From assembly GCA_947473305.1 (NCBI GenBank), contig CANJCB010000011.1, positions 1-64,000 on the forward strand: DNA of 64,000 nucleotides. The letters run 5' to 3'. A program made the translations under genes and the position numbers. The DNA comes from Rhodospirillales bacterium. GTDB taxonomy: Bacteria; Pseudomonadota; Alphaproteobacteria; ATCC43930; CGMCC-115725. Below are positions 16,124 to 24,393 of this stretch, piece by piece; the stretch's first letter is position 1; every line of letters begins with the position of its first letter. The notes below the pieces were generated by a model. The model searched no databases. It was not told where the DNA came from and saw only the letters and a program-made list of their open reading frames with translations.

Positions 16124-16936
16124 TCAGGCCTGCAGGATCGCCGAAGCGAGAAGCTGGGTATAGGGATGCTGCGGATCGTCCAGCACCTGATCGGTGAGGC
16201 CGCTCTCCACCACCTCGCCGCCGCGCATGACCATGAGCCGATGCGCCAGGAGCCGCGCCACGCCCAGGTCGTGGGTGACGATCACCGCCGCCAGGCCGAG
16301 GTCGCGCACCAGCCCGCGCAAGAGATCCAGCAACCGCGCCTGGACCGACACGTCGAGCCCGCCGGTCGGCTCGTCCATGAAGACAAGGCGCGGATTGCTG
16401 ACGAGATTGCGCGCGATCTGGAGCCGCTGCTGCATGCCGCCGGAGAAATCCCGGGGCAGGTCGTCGATGCGCTGGGTCTCGATCTCTACCTTGTCGAGCC
16501 AATCCGTGGCCGCCGCGCGGATCGCGCCGTAGTGCCGTGCACCGACGGCCATGAGCCGCTCGCCCACATTGGCCCCGGCGCTGACCGAAAGCCGCAGTCC
16601 GTCACGCGGATTCTGATGGACGAAGCCCCAGTCGGTGCGGGTGAGCAACCGACGTCGGGGCTCCGACAGCGCAAAGATGTCGGCCATCTCGCCATCCCGC
16701 ATCCGGTAGTGGATGGTGCCCGATGTAGGTTCCAGTCGCGCGGCGAGGCAATTCAAGAGCGTCGTTTTGCCCGAGCCCGATTCCCCCACGACGCCCAGCA
16801 CTTCGCCGGGCCAAAGCTGGAAGGAAACGTCCTCACAGCCGACCCTTCCGCCATAGAGCTTGGTCAGCCCCTGGACATCGAGGAGCGGCGCTTCCTCGGC
16901 AATCGGAGAGACGTCGGCGAGATCAAGCCGGCTCAT
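16124..16936 (-). CDS. phnK: C-P lyase core-associated ABC-type ATPase PhnK
   Basis: A 270-residue ATPase related to oligopeptide transporter ATPases. Walker A is GESGSGKTTLLNCL, signature FSGGMQQRLQIARNLV, Walker B LVFMDEPTGGLDVSVQ. The insert HYRMRDGEMADIFALSEPRRR is characteristic of PhnK. In the known complex PhnK binds PhnJ in the PhnG2H2I2J2K assembly. The start overlaps the end of phnJ by 14 bases. Confidence 0.94.
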   Translation of the reverse strand: MSRLDLADVSPIAEEAPLLDVQGLTKLYGGRVGCEDVSFQLWPGEVLGVVGESGSGKTTLLNCLAARLEPTSGTIHYRMRDGEMADIFALSEPRRRLLTRTDWGFVHQNPRDGLRLSVSAGANVGERLMAVGARHYGAIRAAATDWLDKVEIETQRIDDLPRDFSGGMQQRLQIARNLVSNPRLVFMDEPTGGLDVSVQARLLDLLRGLVRDLGLAAVIVTHDLGVARLLAHRLMVMRGGEVVESGLTDQVLDDPQHPYTQLLASAILQA

Positions 16937-17801
16937 CGCCGCTCTCCTTCCGCCGCTCGCCGCAATAATCGGTATCGGAGCAGACGAACATGCGCCCGCC
17001 CTTGTCGTCGGTGATCACCTCGTCGAGGAAGCTTTCCGTGGAGCCGCAGATCGCGCAGGCCTCGTCCCAGCTCTCGATGGTGAAGGGATGGTCCTCGAAA
17101 TCGAGGCTCTTCACCGAGGTATAGGGCGGCACCGCATAGATCCGCTTCTCACGTCCCGCGCCGAAGAGCTGCAAGGCCGGGCACATGTCCAGCTTCGGAT
17201 TGTCGAACTTCGGGATCGGCGAGGGCCGCATCAGGTAGCGGCCATCGACCATCACGGGATAATCGTAAGCCGTCGTGACCCGCCCATAGCGCGCGATGTC
17301 CTCATAGAGCTTCACATGCATCGGCCCGTATTCGGAGAGCGCGTGCATCTTTCGGGTCTCGGCCTCCCGGGGCTCCAGCCAACGCAGAGGCTCCGGCACC
17401 GGGACCTGATAAACGATAATCTGGTCGTCGCGCAGCTTGGTTTCCGGCACCCGGTGGCGGGTCTGGACGATGGTCGCCTCGATGGTGCGCTCGGTGGTGG
17501 CGACGCCGGTGGTGCGGCCGAAGAATTTGCGGATCGAGACGGCGTTGGTCGTGTCGTCCGCCCCCTGATCGATCACCTTCAACACATCCGCTTGGCCGAT
17601 GATGCTGGCGGTCACCTGGATGCCGCCCGTACCCCAGCCATAGGGCAGCGGCATCTCGCGGCTGGCGAAGGGAACCTGATAGCCCGGCACCGCCACCGCC
17701 TTCAGGATGGCGCGGCGGATCATCCGCTTCGTCTGCTCGTCGAGATAGGCGAAGTTGTAGCCGGTGGTCGTGGCGGCGGTCGCGCTGGTCCCGTCCATCA
17801 T
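16923..17801 (-). CDS. phnJ: alpha-D-ribose 1-methylphosphonate 5-phosphate C-P lyase (radical SAM)
   Basis: A 292-residue enzyme that breaks the carbon-phosphorus bond using S-adenosylmethionine and a 4Fe-4S cluster. The unusual cysteine pattern of PhnJ is complete: Cys249-X2-Cys252-X21-Cys274 for the cluster and Cys280 five residues later, seen in ACAICGS and FVCSDTDYC. Spacing is identical to that in E. coli PhnJ. Other family marks are GYNFAYLDEQTKRMIRRAILKA at the N-terminus and PLPYGWGTGGIQ. The final residues are charged. It overlaps phnI by four bases and phnK by 14. Confidence 0.97.
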   Translation of the reverse strand: MMDGTSATAATTTGYNFAYLDEQTKRMIRRAILKAVAVPGYQVPFASREMPLPYGWGTGGIQVTASIIGQADVLKVIDQGADDTTNAVSIRKFFGRTTGVATTERTIEATIVQTRHRVPETKLRDDQIIVYQVPVPEPLRWLEPREAETRKMHALSEYGPMHVKLYEDIARYGRVTTAYDYPVMVDGRYLMRPSPIPKFDNPKLDMCPALQLFGAGREKRIYAVPPYTSVKSLDFEDHPFTIESWDEACAICGSTESFLDEVITDDKGGRMFVCSDTDYCGERRKESGDEPA

Positions 17802-18865
17802 TCCGCAGCCTCCCCCCGCATCCGGCGGACAAGATTCAGCTCCGCCTGGAAGTCCACGTAATGCGGCAGCTTCAGATGCTGGACGAAGCCTGAGGCTTCG
17901 ACGCTGTCCGAATGATAGAGCACGAATTCCTGGTCCTGGGCGGGAGCGGAAACGGTTTCATCCAATTCCTCGGCCCGGAGCGCCCGGTCCACCAGCGCCA
18001 TGGCCATGGCCTTGCGCTCGCTCTCGCCGAAGGCAAGACCGTAACCCCGGGTGAATTGTGGGGGCACGGTCGCCGAGCCTTTGAATTGGTTCACCATCTC
18101 GCATTCGGTGACGGTCATCTCGCCGATCACCACGGGAAAACCGAGTTCCTCCGGCACAATCTCGACCTCGACATCGCAGAGCCGGATTTCGCCCGCGAAA
18201 GGATGGTTGCGGCCATAGCCGCGCTGGGTCGAATAACCCATGGCCAGCAGAAAGCCCTCGTCGCCCCGCGCGAGATTTTGCAGTCGCACCGAACGCGAGG
18301 CCGGAAACCTCAGCGGTTCCCGCGTGACATCGCCGTCGGGCTCGTCGCCCTGGGGGATGGCTTCGATCAACCCTTCCTGGTTCAAAACATCGGCAACCCT
18401 GGGCGTCGGATCGAGGCTTACCGTCGCCTCGTCCGGCGGGTGAACTTGGGCTCGGCCCTCCGCCGCAAGCGTGAAATCCAGGAGCCGGTGGGTGTAGTCG
18501 AAAGTCGGACCCAGGACCTGCCCACCCGGCACATCCTTGAAGGTCGCGGAGATGCGCCGCCGCACCGTGCCCCCGCCCGTCTCGATCGGCTTGGTGACAG
18601 CCAATCTCGGCAAGGTCGCGCGATAGGCCCGCAGCAGGAAGATCGCCTCTACCAGATCGCCGCGCGCCTGCTTGATCGCCAGGGCCGCCAGTTCCCGGTC
18701 ATAGACCGAGCCTTCCGTCATCACCCGGTCCACGGACAAGGCCAATTGCTCGGAGATCTGGTCGAGCGAGATTTCCGGCACCTTGGGATCGCCCCGCCGC
18801 GCCCGGTCGAGCATTCCATGGGCCGCATCGATAGCCCGTTCCCCGCCTTTGACCGCGACATACAT
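17798..18865 (-). CDS. phnI: C-P lyase core subunit PhnI
   Basis: A 355-residue protein of the PhnI family, starting MYVAVKGGERAIDAAHGMLD, the typical PhnI N-terminus. Later marks include the segment ending SVRLQNLARGDEGFLLAMGYSTQRGYGRNHPF. PhnI is the nucleosidase that, with PhnG and PhnH, transfers the phosphonate to the ribose C1 of ATP with loss of adenine. Three bases separate it from phnH; four bases overlap phnJ. Confidence 0.95.
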   Translation of the reverse strand: MYVAVKGGERAIDAAHGMLDRARRGDPKVPEISLDQISEQLALSVDRVMTEGSVYDRELAALAIKQARGDLVEAIFLLRAYRATLPRLAVTKPIETGGGTVRRRISATFKDVPGGQVLGPTFDYTHRLLDFTLAAEGRAQVHPPDEATVSLDPTPRVADVLNQEGLIEAIPQGDEPDGDVTREPLRFPASRSVRLQNLARGDEGFLLAMGYSTQRGYGRNHPFAGEIRLCDVEVEIVPEELGFPVVIGEMTVTECEMVNQFKGSATVPPQFTRGYGLAFGESERKAMAMALVDRALRAEELDETVSAPAQDQEFVLYHSDSVEASGFVQHLKLPHYVDFQAELNLVRRMRGEAAE

Positions 18866-18868
18866 GGC

Positions 18869-19471
18869 TCAGGCCTCCTTGATCCGGGTCGAGCGGGGCA
18901 GCGCCGCCAACTCGTCGCCGCAGGCAAAAACGATATCGACTCCGCGCGGAAACATCGCCTGGAGTTCCACGCGCTGCTGCCAAAAGCCGGCGGGCAGCCC
19001 CTCTATGGATAGGCTCGCGGTCTCCTGGATGCCGGGACCGGACAATGTGACCGCCCCTCCGGTCCGCAGACTCTCCACGCAGATAATCAGCGTCGTCGTT
19101 CGATCCGGGAACTCGTCGGTGCCGAGGTCAAAGCCGTCGAGCGCCGGCACGTCGCCGCCGGCAATCGCGAAACTCGCTTTGCGAGGTTCCGCCACAACCG
19201 GGCAACCGCAATGGAACCGAAGATAGCCCGCGGCGCCGCTCATCGAAGGCGAAAGCCAAAGCGGGGTATCGAGATCAAGAAGCGCCAGGGCGAAGGCCGT
19301 CGCCGCCCTGCCGAGCGAGCCGGGAGCCGCGATCCCCGGCGACACCGGCACCCGCTCGATCCGTCCCGGCCGCGCGAAGGCCGCGAGCGCCGCGCGGAAG
19401 CTTGCTTGAGAGTCATGGACCGGATCGGCGAAACCGGGAGCCAGACTCTCCGTGGCGAAGATCTGCGCCAT
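18869..19471 (-). CDS. phnH: C-P lyase core subunit PhnH
   Basis: A 200-residue protein. Start is the ATG at 19471 (MAQIFATESLAPGFADPVHDSQASFRAAL), two bases after the phnG stop; longer upstream sequence in this frame is overlap with phnG. The 'GFADPVHDSQ..FR..L.A.ARPG' start is diagnostic for PhnH. The subunit is a structural part of the PhnGHIJ core. Length matches the family. Confidence 0.94.
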   Translation of the reverse strand: MAQIFATESLAPGFADPVHDSQASFRAALAAFARPGRIERVPVSPGIAAPGSLGRAATAFALALLDLDTPLWLSPSMSGAAGYLRFHCGCPVVAEPRKASFAIAGGDVPALDGFDLGTDEFPDRTTTLIICVESLRTGGAVTLSGPGIQETASLSIEGLPAGFWQQRVELQAMFPRGVDIVFACGDELAALPRSTRIKEA

Positions 19472-19473
19472 GC

Positions 19474-19935
19474 TTATTCCCCCCGCACCAGGGTGAAAAA
19501 TTCGACACGGGTCTTCGCCGTATCGGTCGCCTGCCGCTTTTTCGCGCCGGCCTGGGCCTCGGCGAGCGGTGCCACCACGCCCTTCTTCACCAGAGCGTGC
19601 CAGCGCCCATCCTGCAGCATGGCATCGAAAGCCGCCGCCAGTTCCGCATGGCGCTGGTTGCGTCCCGCAGCATGGGCGAAACCGGCAATCGCTTCGCCCG
19701 CCTCGCCCGTCATCTGAACGGCGGCGCGGGTCATGGTCATCTCGCCCATGTTGAAGGCCTGGCCCGTGCCGCCGATCCGGCCGCGCACCATGGCGAGCCC
19801 GGTCTCGGGCTTGCGCAGGAAGCGATAGGCCGGAGGCTCGGGGATCGCCGACCACAGGGCTTCCAACTCGTCGCCCCGGGCCTTGGCCAGCACCGCCATC
19901 CAGGCTTGTCGATCTTTCGTCTCGATTTCTGGCAT
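19474..19935 (-). CDS. phnG: C-P lyase core subunit PhnG
   Basis: A 153-residue protein with the family's N-terminal RQAWMAVLAKARGDEL and the central ETGLAMVRGRIGGTGQAFNMGEMTMTRAAVQ, including the GGTG..FN.GE motif. Three ATGs are possible (19962, 19947, 19935). I chose 19935 (MPEIETKDRQ) because it gives the usual length of about 150 residues and places the operator palindromes upstream of the coding region. No strong Shine-Dalgarno sequence is seen for any of them. First gene of the operon phnGHIJKLM-HD oxygenase. Confidence 0.93.
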   Translation of the reverse strand: MPEIETKDRQAWMAVLAKARGDELEALWSAIPEPPAYRFLRKPETGLAMVRGRIGGTGQAFNMGEMTMTRAAVQMTGEAGEAIAGFAHAAGRNQRHAELAAAFDAMLQDGRWHALVKKGVVAPLAEAQAGAKKRQATDTAKTRVEFFTLVRGE

Positions 19936-19936
19936 G

Positions 19937-19961
19937 GACAAATTCATAATTTGTCTAGACA
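19937..19961. promoter_or_regulatory. overlapping palindromes, PhnF operator of the C-P lyase operon
   Basis: TGTCTAGACA (19952-19961) is a perfect ten-base palindrome. Its core GTCTAGAC fits the published HutC-subfamily operator pattern GT-N-TA-N-AC exactly. A second inverted repeat, GACAAATT and AATTTGTC around a 3-base centre (19937-19955), overlaps it. PhnF, the divergent gene product, belongs to the HutC subfamily. The site lies just downstream of the promoter-like boxes for phnG, fitting repression by blocking polymerase. Confidence 0.75.
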
Positions 19962-19980
19962 TCCGTATCTTAGTCGGCAC

Positions 19981-20008
19981 ATGATACCTCTCCGACGCGC
20001 GAAGTAAA
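19981..20008 (-). promoter_or_regulatory. candidate promoter of the phnG operon
   Basis: On the minus strand TTTACT (20008-20003) and TATCAT (19986-19981) are spaced by 16 bases. Transcription would start near 19974, a few bases before the PhnF operator. Confidence 0.45.
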
Positions 20009-20046
20009 GCGGCGAACGGCTAAAGTTTTGTGACGGTGGGAGGGTC

Positions 20047-20772
20047 ATGGAAGAGATCGAGCGGGGCAGCGGCGTGTCGCTCTGGCGTCAGATCGAGCAG
20101 ACCCTGCTGCAGGAGATATCGGCGGGCGTGCTGCATCCCGGCGACAAGCTGCCGACCGAACAGGAGCTTTCGGCGCGCTTCGACGTCAATCGCCACACGG
20201 TGCGCCGCGCGGTGGCGGCGCTTGTCCAGCGCGGCATCGTTAGCGTGACCCAAGGCCGGGGCAGCTTCGTTCAGGAAGAGGTGATCGACTATCCGATCGG
20301 CAAGCGGACCCGCTTCAGCGAGAACCTGAAGCGTCAGAACCGCTCGCCCGGCGGTCGGCTCGTGCGCTCCGAGCAGCGACCGGCGAACGGGATCGTCTCG
20401 AAAGGACTGGAAATCCCCCCTGGGACGCCGGTCCTGATGATCGAACTGGTGGGCGAGGCCGACAGTGTGCCGATCAGCACAAGCCTGCACTTCTTCCCCT
20501 GGGACCGTTTCGCCGGCATGGCCGAGGGCTACGCGGAAACCCATTCGATCACTCAGGCGCTGGCCCGCTGCGGTGTCGCGGACTATACCCGCAAGCAGAC
20601 GAACATCACCGCCCGCCTGCCTTCGGCGGAAGAAGCAAGGCTCTTGCGCCAAATGCCCGGGAGGCCGATCCTCCATGTGGAGAGCGTCAACCTTGACGAG
20701 ACGGGAACCCCGATCCAATTCAGTATCGTGAGCTTCGCCGGCGACCGCGTCCAAATGGTGGTGGAAAACTAG
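20047..20772 (+). CDS. phnF: GntR/HutC-family repressor of phosphonate genes
   Basis: A 241-residue regulator. The winged helix is seen as LLQEISAGVLHPGDKLPTEQELSARFDVNRHTVRRAVAALVQRGIV (about residues 17-62), then a UTRA effector domain. Divergent from phnG with a 111-base gap containing a HutC-type operator. PhnF proteins sense a phosphonate-related ligand or phosphate status and repress phn genes. Start ATG at 20047 follows GGGAGGGTC. Confidence 0.92.
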   Translation: MEEIERGSGVSLWRQIEQTLLQEISAGVLHPGDKLPTEQELSARFDVNRHTVRRAVAALVQRGIVSVTQGRGSFVQEEVIDYPIGKRTRFSENLKRQNRSPGGRLVRSEQRPANGIVSKGLEIPPGTPVLMIELVGEADSVPISTSLHFFPWDRFAGMAEGYAETHSITQALARCGVADYTRKQTNITARLPSAEEARLLRQMPGRPILHVESVNLDETGTPIQFSIVSFAGDRVQMVVEN

Positions 20773-20852
20773 GCGCGGGGGCATAGCCATTGGAACAAGA
20801 ACAAGCCTTATCCGTTGGCAGTACCCAGGCCGGCGGATCGAAAGGAGAAAGC

Positions 20853-22151
20853 ATGCGCGCGGAGAGCGCGAGTGGAGAGGCCCCACAGAGGAGCCCCGGC
20901 GAATGGAACGAGACCGGCGATTGGGCCGATCTCGCGCGTCGCTATGGCGAAATCCGGCGGGCCATGGAAGAGCTGGCGGCCCCGCTCTCCGGCGAGGACC
21001 AGACGGTCCAATCCATGCCGGACGCGAGCCCGACGAAGTGGCATCGCGCGCATACGACCTGGTTCTTCGAGACCTTCCTGCTGGTCCCGCATCTCGACGG
21101 CTACAAGCCTTTCGACGAAGCCTTCGGCTATCTCTTCAATTCCTATTACGAGGCCGTGGGTCCGCGACATCCCCGCCCCGCCAGAGGGATGCTCACCCGC
21201 CCGGCCATTTCGGAGATCGCCCAATACCGCGCCCATGTCGATGCGGCCATGGCCGGGCTTCTTGCCTGGACTCCGGCCAGCCTGCGCGATTTGGCCGACC
21301 TGCGCGATTTGATCGAACTCGGTCTTCATCACGAACAGCAGCATCAGGAACTGCTGCTCACCGATATCAAGCATCTCCTTTCCCTGAACCCGACCCGGCC
21401 GGTTTATCGTCCCGCCGATGCCCCTTCCCCTGCCAGCCTCACCCCGCCCCGCTGGATCGACATGGCGGGTGGGGTCTATCGGGTCGGCCATAACGGCGAG
21501 GGTTTTGCCTTCGACAACGAAGGCCCCGCCCACGACGTGCTGCTCCGCGATTACCGCATCGCGGACCGGCCGGTCAGTGTCGGCGACTATCTCGACTTCA
21601 TCGCGGACGGCGGCTATCGGAGGCCCGAGTTCTGGCTGTCCGACGGCTGGGCCACCGTGCAGTCCCAGGGCTGGGAAGCGCCCTTCTACTGGCACCGGGA
21701 AGAGGACGGCTGGTCCGCCTTCACGCTCCATGGCCAGCGCCCGCTGCGGCTCGACGAGCCCGCCTGCCACATCAGCTATTACGAGGCGGCGGCCTATGCG
21801 GCCTGGGCCGGCAAGCGGCTGCCGACGGAGTTCGAATGGGAAGCGGCCGCGCGGCTTCACCCGCCGAGCCCCCGGCGATATCCCGCCCTTTCCCATCCGC
21901 TCCCCTTATCTCCCGGTTTTTCCCAGGATGTGTGGGAATGGACCGGCAGCGGCTATTTCCCCTATCCGCGCTATAAGCCGGCGCCGGGCGCGGTCGGCGA
22001 GTACAATGGGAAGTTCATGGTCAACCTGATGGTGCTGCGCGGGCGGTCCTGCGCGACCCCGCCCGGCCACGAGCGCCTTAGCTATCGTAATTTCTTCCTG
22101 CCCGCCTCGCGCTGGCAATTCACCGGATTTCGCCTCGCGGAGGACCTATGA
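20853..22151 (+). CDS. egtB: ergothioneine biosynthesis sulfoxide synthase EgtB
   Basis: A 432-residue fusion of an N-terminal DinB_2 domain and a C-terminal FGE-sulfatase domain, as in EgtB. Non-haem iron ligands are visible: His67 in KWHRAHTTWFFE and His160-X3-His164 in LGLHHEQQHQELLLTDIKH. The C-terminal part contains GGVYRVGHNGEGFAFDNEGPAHDV and RLPTEFEWEAAAR. The enzyme joins a sulfur donor to trimethylhistidine with O2. Start is ATG at 20853 behind AAAGGAG. It overlaps egtD by four bases. EgtA, EgtC and EgtE are not in the window, so the sulfur donor (cysteine or gamma-glutamylcysteine) is not determined. Confidence 0.92.
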   Translation: MRAESASGEAPQRSPGEWNETGDWADLARRYGEIRRAMEELAAPLSGEDQTVQSMPDASPTKWHRAHTTWFFETFLLVPHLDGYKPFDEAFGYLFNSYYEAVGPRHPRPARGMLTRPAISEIAQYRAHVDAAMAGLLAWTPASLRDLADLRDLIELGLHHEQQHQELLLTDIKHLLSLNPTRPVYRPADAPSPASLTPPRWIDMAGGVYRVGHNGEGFAFDNEGPAHDVLLRDYRIADRPVSVGDYLDFIADGGYRRPEFWLSDGWATVQSQGWEAPFYWHREEDGWSAFTLHGQRPLRLDEPACHISYYEAAAYAAWAGKRLPTEFEWEAAARLHPPSPRRYPALSHPLPLSPGFSQDVWEWTGSGYFPYPRYKPAPGAVGEYNGKFMVNLMVLRGRSCATPPGHERLSYRNFFLPASRWQFTGFRLAEDL

Positions 22152-23131
22152 ACGCGGTTGGACGGCTGCACCATCTCGAAGACTTGGAACCCTCGACCGA
22201 GGAATTCCGCCAGAGCGTCGTCGCCGGGCTGTCGACCCGGCAGAAGACCCTGCCCTGCAAATTCTTTTACGACGTCGAAGGCTCGCGTCTCTTCGACCAG
22301 ATCTGCGACCTGCCGGAATATTATCCGACCCGCACGGAATGCGGGATCCTAGAGGACAAGGCGGGCGAGATCGCCGCCGCCCTCGGCCCCCAGGCGAGGA
22401 TCGTCGAACTGGGTTCGGGCGCCGGGATCAAGATCCGCCTGCTTCTGGCGGCGCTCGACCGACCCGCGGCCTATGTGCCCGTCGATATCTCGCGCGAGCA
22501 TATGGTCGCCGCCGCGACCGATCTCTCGCGGACTTTCCCCGATCTGCGGATCACGCCGGTTTGCGCCGACTATACGAAGCCCTTCGCCCTGCCCGCCGTT
22601 CCCGGCATCACGCCCCGCGTCACATCGGGCTTCTTTCCCGGCTCGACCATCGGCAATCTGACGCCGACCGAGGCGGTGTCCTTTCTGGGACGGATGCGCC
22701 GGCTTCTCGGCCCCGACAGCGCCATGGTCATCGGCGTCGATATGCCGAAGGAACGTTCCGTCCTGGAGGCCGCCTATGACGACGCCGCGGGCGTGACCGC
22801 CGCCTTCAACCTCAACCTCCTGCACCGGATCAACCGGGAACTCGGGGCCGACTTCGAGATCGCGGGCTTCGCGCATCGTGCCTATTGGAACGAGGAACAG
22901 AGCCGCATCGAGATGCATCTCGTCAGCCTCGCGCGGCAGACCGTCCGGGTCGGCGACCGGCAATTCGCCTTCGATGCAGACGAGACGATCCACACCGAGA
23001 ATTCCTACAAATACTCGATCGAGGATTTCCGCGCTCTTGCAGTAAGGGCAGGCTATCGGCCCGACGAGGTCTGGACCGACCGGCAGGCGCTTTTCAGCGT
23101 CCATCTTCTGCGCGCGACGGAACCCGCCTAG
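22148..23131 (+). CDS. egtD: L-histidine N-alpha-methyltransferase EgtD
   Basis: A 327-residue SAM-dependent methyltransferase of the EgtD family (PF10017). Family marks are LPCKFFYDVEGSRLFDQIC, LPEYYPTRTECGIL (the substrate-binding TRTE), the SAM site ARIVELGSGAGIKIRLLLAAL, and FFPGSTIGNLTP. It trimethylates histidine to hercynine, the substrate for EgtB. ATG overlaps the TGA of egtB, so the two are coupled. Confidence 0.94.
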   Translation: MNAVGRLHHLEDLEPSTEEFRQSVVAGLSTRQKTLPCKFFYDVEGSRLFDQICDLPEYYPTRTECGILEDKAGEIAAALGPQARIVELGSGAGIKIRLLLAALDRPAAYVPVDISREHMVAAATDLSRTFPDLRITPVCADYTKPFALPAVPGITPRVTSGFFPGSTIGNLTPTEAVSFLGRMRRLLGPDSAMVIGVDMPKERSVLEAAYDDAAGVTAAFNLNLLHRINRELGADFEIAGFAHRAYWNEEQSRIEMHLVSLARQTVRVGDRQFAFDADETIHTENSYKYSIEDFRALAVRAGYRPDEVWTDRQALFSVHLLRATEPA

Positions 23132-23150
23132 GGACCGTCTTCGGGGGCCT

Positions 23151-23762
23151 TTATCCTCGCGAAAGGCGGCTGTTCTCGACCATGAGGATCTGCTGCCTCT
23201 CGTCTGACGAGAGGATGCTCTTATAAATCCAGTTCTGGTTCGCCTTCGCGTTCGGCACGTGAACGGCGGCCGCTTGGCCGTAGAACCCATAGGCCTGTAC
23301 CGGGTCGCGTCCCATGCCGATCCCCTGGAGCGCGCACCAGGCCAGGAGTTCAAGCGCCCGTCCGTCGCTGGACCGCGCCAGGGATTGGAGCATGCCCAAA
23401 TCCCCCTCGGCGAGCTTCTGCGCCTGGATGCGGACGGCGATCTCTTCCTTGATATCCTTGGGCTTCGTATCGAGAGGGGGATGGACAACCACTGCGCGCG
23501 AGCCCGCCTTGCGGACGATCTGCATGGCCGATTCCGCCGGAACAGCCATCACGACAGGCGCCGGCGCGGGCGCCGAGGCTTTAGGGGCGGGCCGCGGGGG
23601 TTCGACCGGCTCCCGGGTTGCGTCGAAGCAGACCGCGCCGGGGCGCGTCAGGCATTGGAACCGCCCCTCGAGATTATAGAACTGGGCGCTTGCGGGCCTC
23701 GCCGAGACCAGAAGGGTCGCGACGCCTATCGCGGGAAAGAGATATGCCGAGCCGAACCGCAT
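23151..23762 (-). CDS. secreted protein with Sel1-like C-terminus, function unknown
   Basis: A 203-residue protein beginning at the ATG at 23762 behind GGAGGT, with a signal peptide ending near ARPASAQ. A mature N-terminal region holds two cysteines (CLTRPGAVCFD) that may pair, then an Ala/Pro-rich linker (about residues 50-75). The C-terminal half resembles one Sel1/TPR-like repeat: LLAWCALQGIGMGRDPVQAYGFYGQAAA. Such small periplasmic proteins may bind other proteins, but I do not recognise this one. It converges with egtD. Confidence 0.7.
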   Translation of the reverse strand: MRFGSAYLFPAIGVATLLVSARPASAQFYNLEGRFQCLTRPGAVCFDATREPVEPPRPAPKASAPAPAPVVMAVPAESAMQIVRKAGSRAVVVHPPLDTKPKDIKEEIAVRIQAQKLAEGDLGMLQSLARSSDGRALELLAWCALQGIGMGRDPVQAYGFYGQAAAVHVPNAKANQNWIYKSILSSDERQQILMVENSRLSRG

Positions 23763-23911
23763 GGGACCTCCGGGGACGCAAAGGATGCCGTCCCTGGAGA
23801 GGAGCAATCTCCATGCCGCGTTTAAGCGCGGAAATCAGCCCGAGAACCCGGCTCGACCGGGCAGGAATTGCTGGAAGAGGAGCAAGCCCGGCAAATCGTG
23901 CCGGGCCGCCC

Positions 23912-24277
23912 TTATCGCACGATGCGCCAGGAGCCGTCCGGCTGCAGGCAAGCCGTGCCATAGACCTGCTGGGGCCGTCCCTCGATCATGGTGGTCGACT
24001 GATATTCCCGGCATTGGCCCGGTGCGGGCGCATAGGCCGGCGCCGGAGCATAGACCGGAGCGGGCGGCACATAGACCGCAGGCGGCGGCGCGTAATAAGC
24101 CGGAGGTGGTGCATAATAGACCGGCGGCGGGGGATAATAGGCCGGCGCCAGGGGAATGCCGATGCCGAATGAAAAGAAGGCCCGGGCGGAGGCTTCCTGG
24201 GGCGCGAGGCCGATGCACAACAGCGCCGCCAACGCCCCCAGGGCGAGGATTCTCGACGAACGTCCAACGGCACGCAT
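23912..24277 (-). CDS. small secreted proline/tyrosine-rich protein
   Basis: A 121-residue exported protein: ATG at 24277 behind GTGGAGGAG, signal peptide ending near QEASARA. Residues 40-80 are repeats of YYPPPPVYYAPPPA type. The C-terminal CREYQSTTMIEGRPQQVYG with ACLQPDGSWRIV is a module also found at the end of alphaproteobacterial 17-kDa-like surface proteins. A cell-envelope role is likely, the exact job unknown. Confidence 0.7.
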   Translation of the reverse strand: MRAVGRSSRILALGALAALLCIGLAPQEASARAFFSFGIGIPLAPAYYPPPPVYYAPPPAYYAPPPAVYVPPAPVYAPAPAYAPAPGQCREYQSTTMIEGRPQQVYGTACLQPDGSWRIVR

Positions 24278-24393
24278 GAACTCCTCCACAACGATATATG
24301 TCCTCAAAGAGAACTCCCGGTACTATTTTAGGTTCAACACGCCCTTTTTCATCCCCTCTGCGGGACGGGAGCACCTTGATCGGAAACCTGCGA

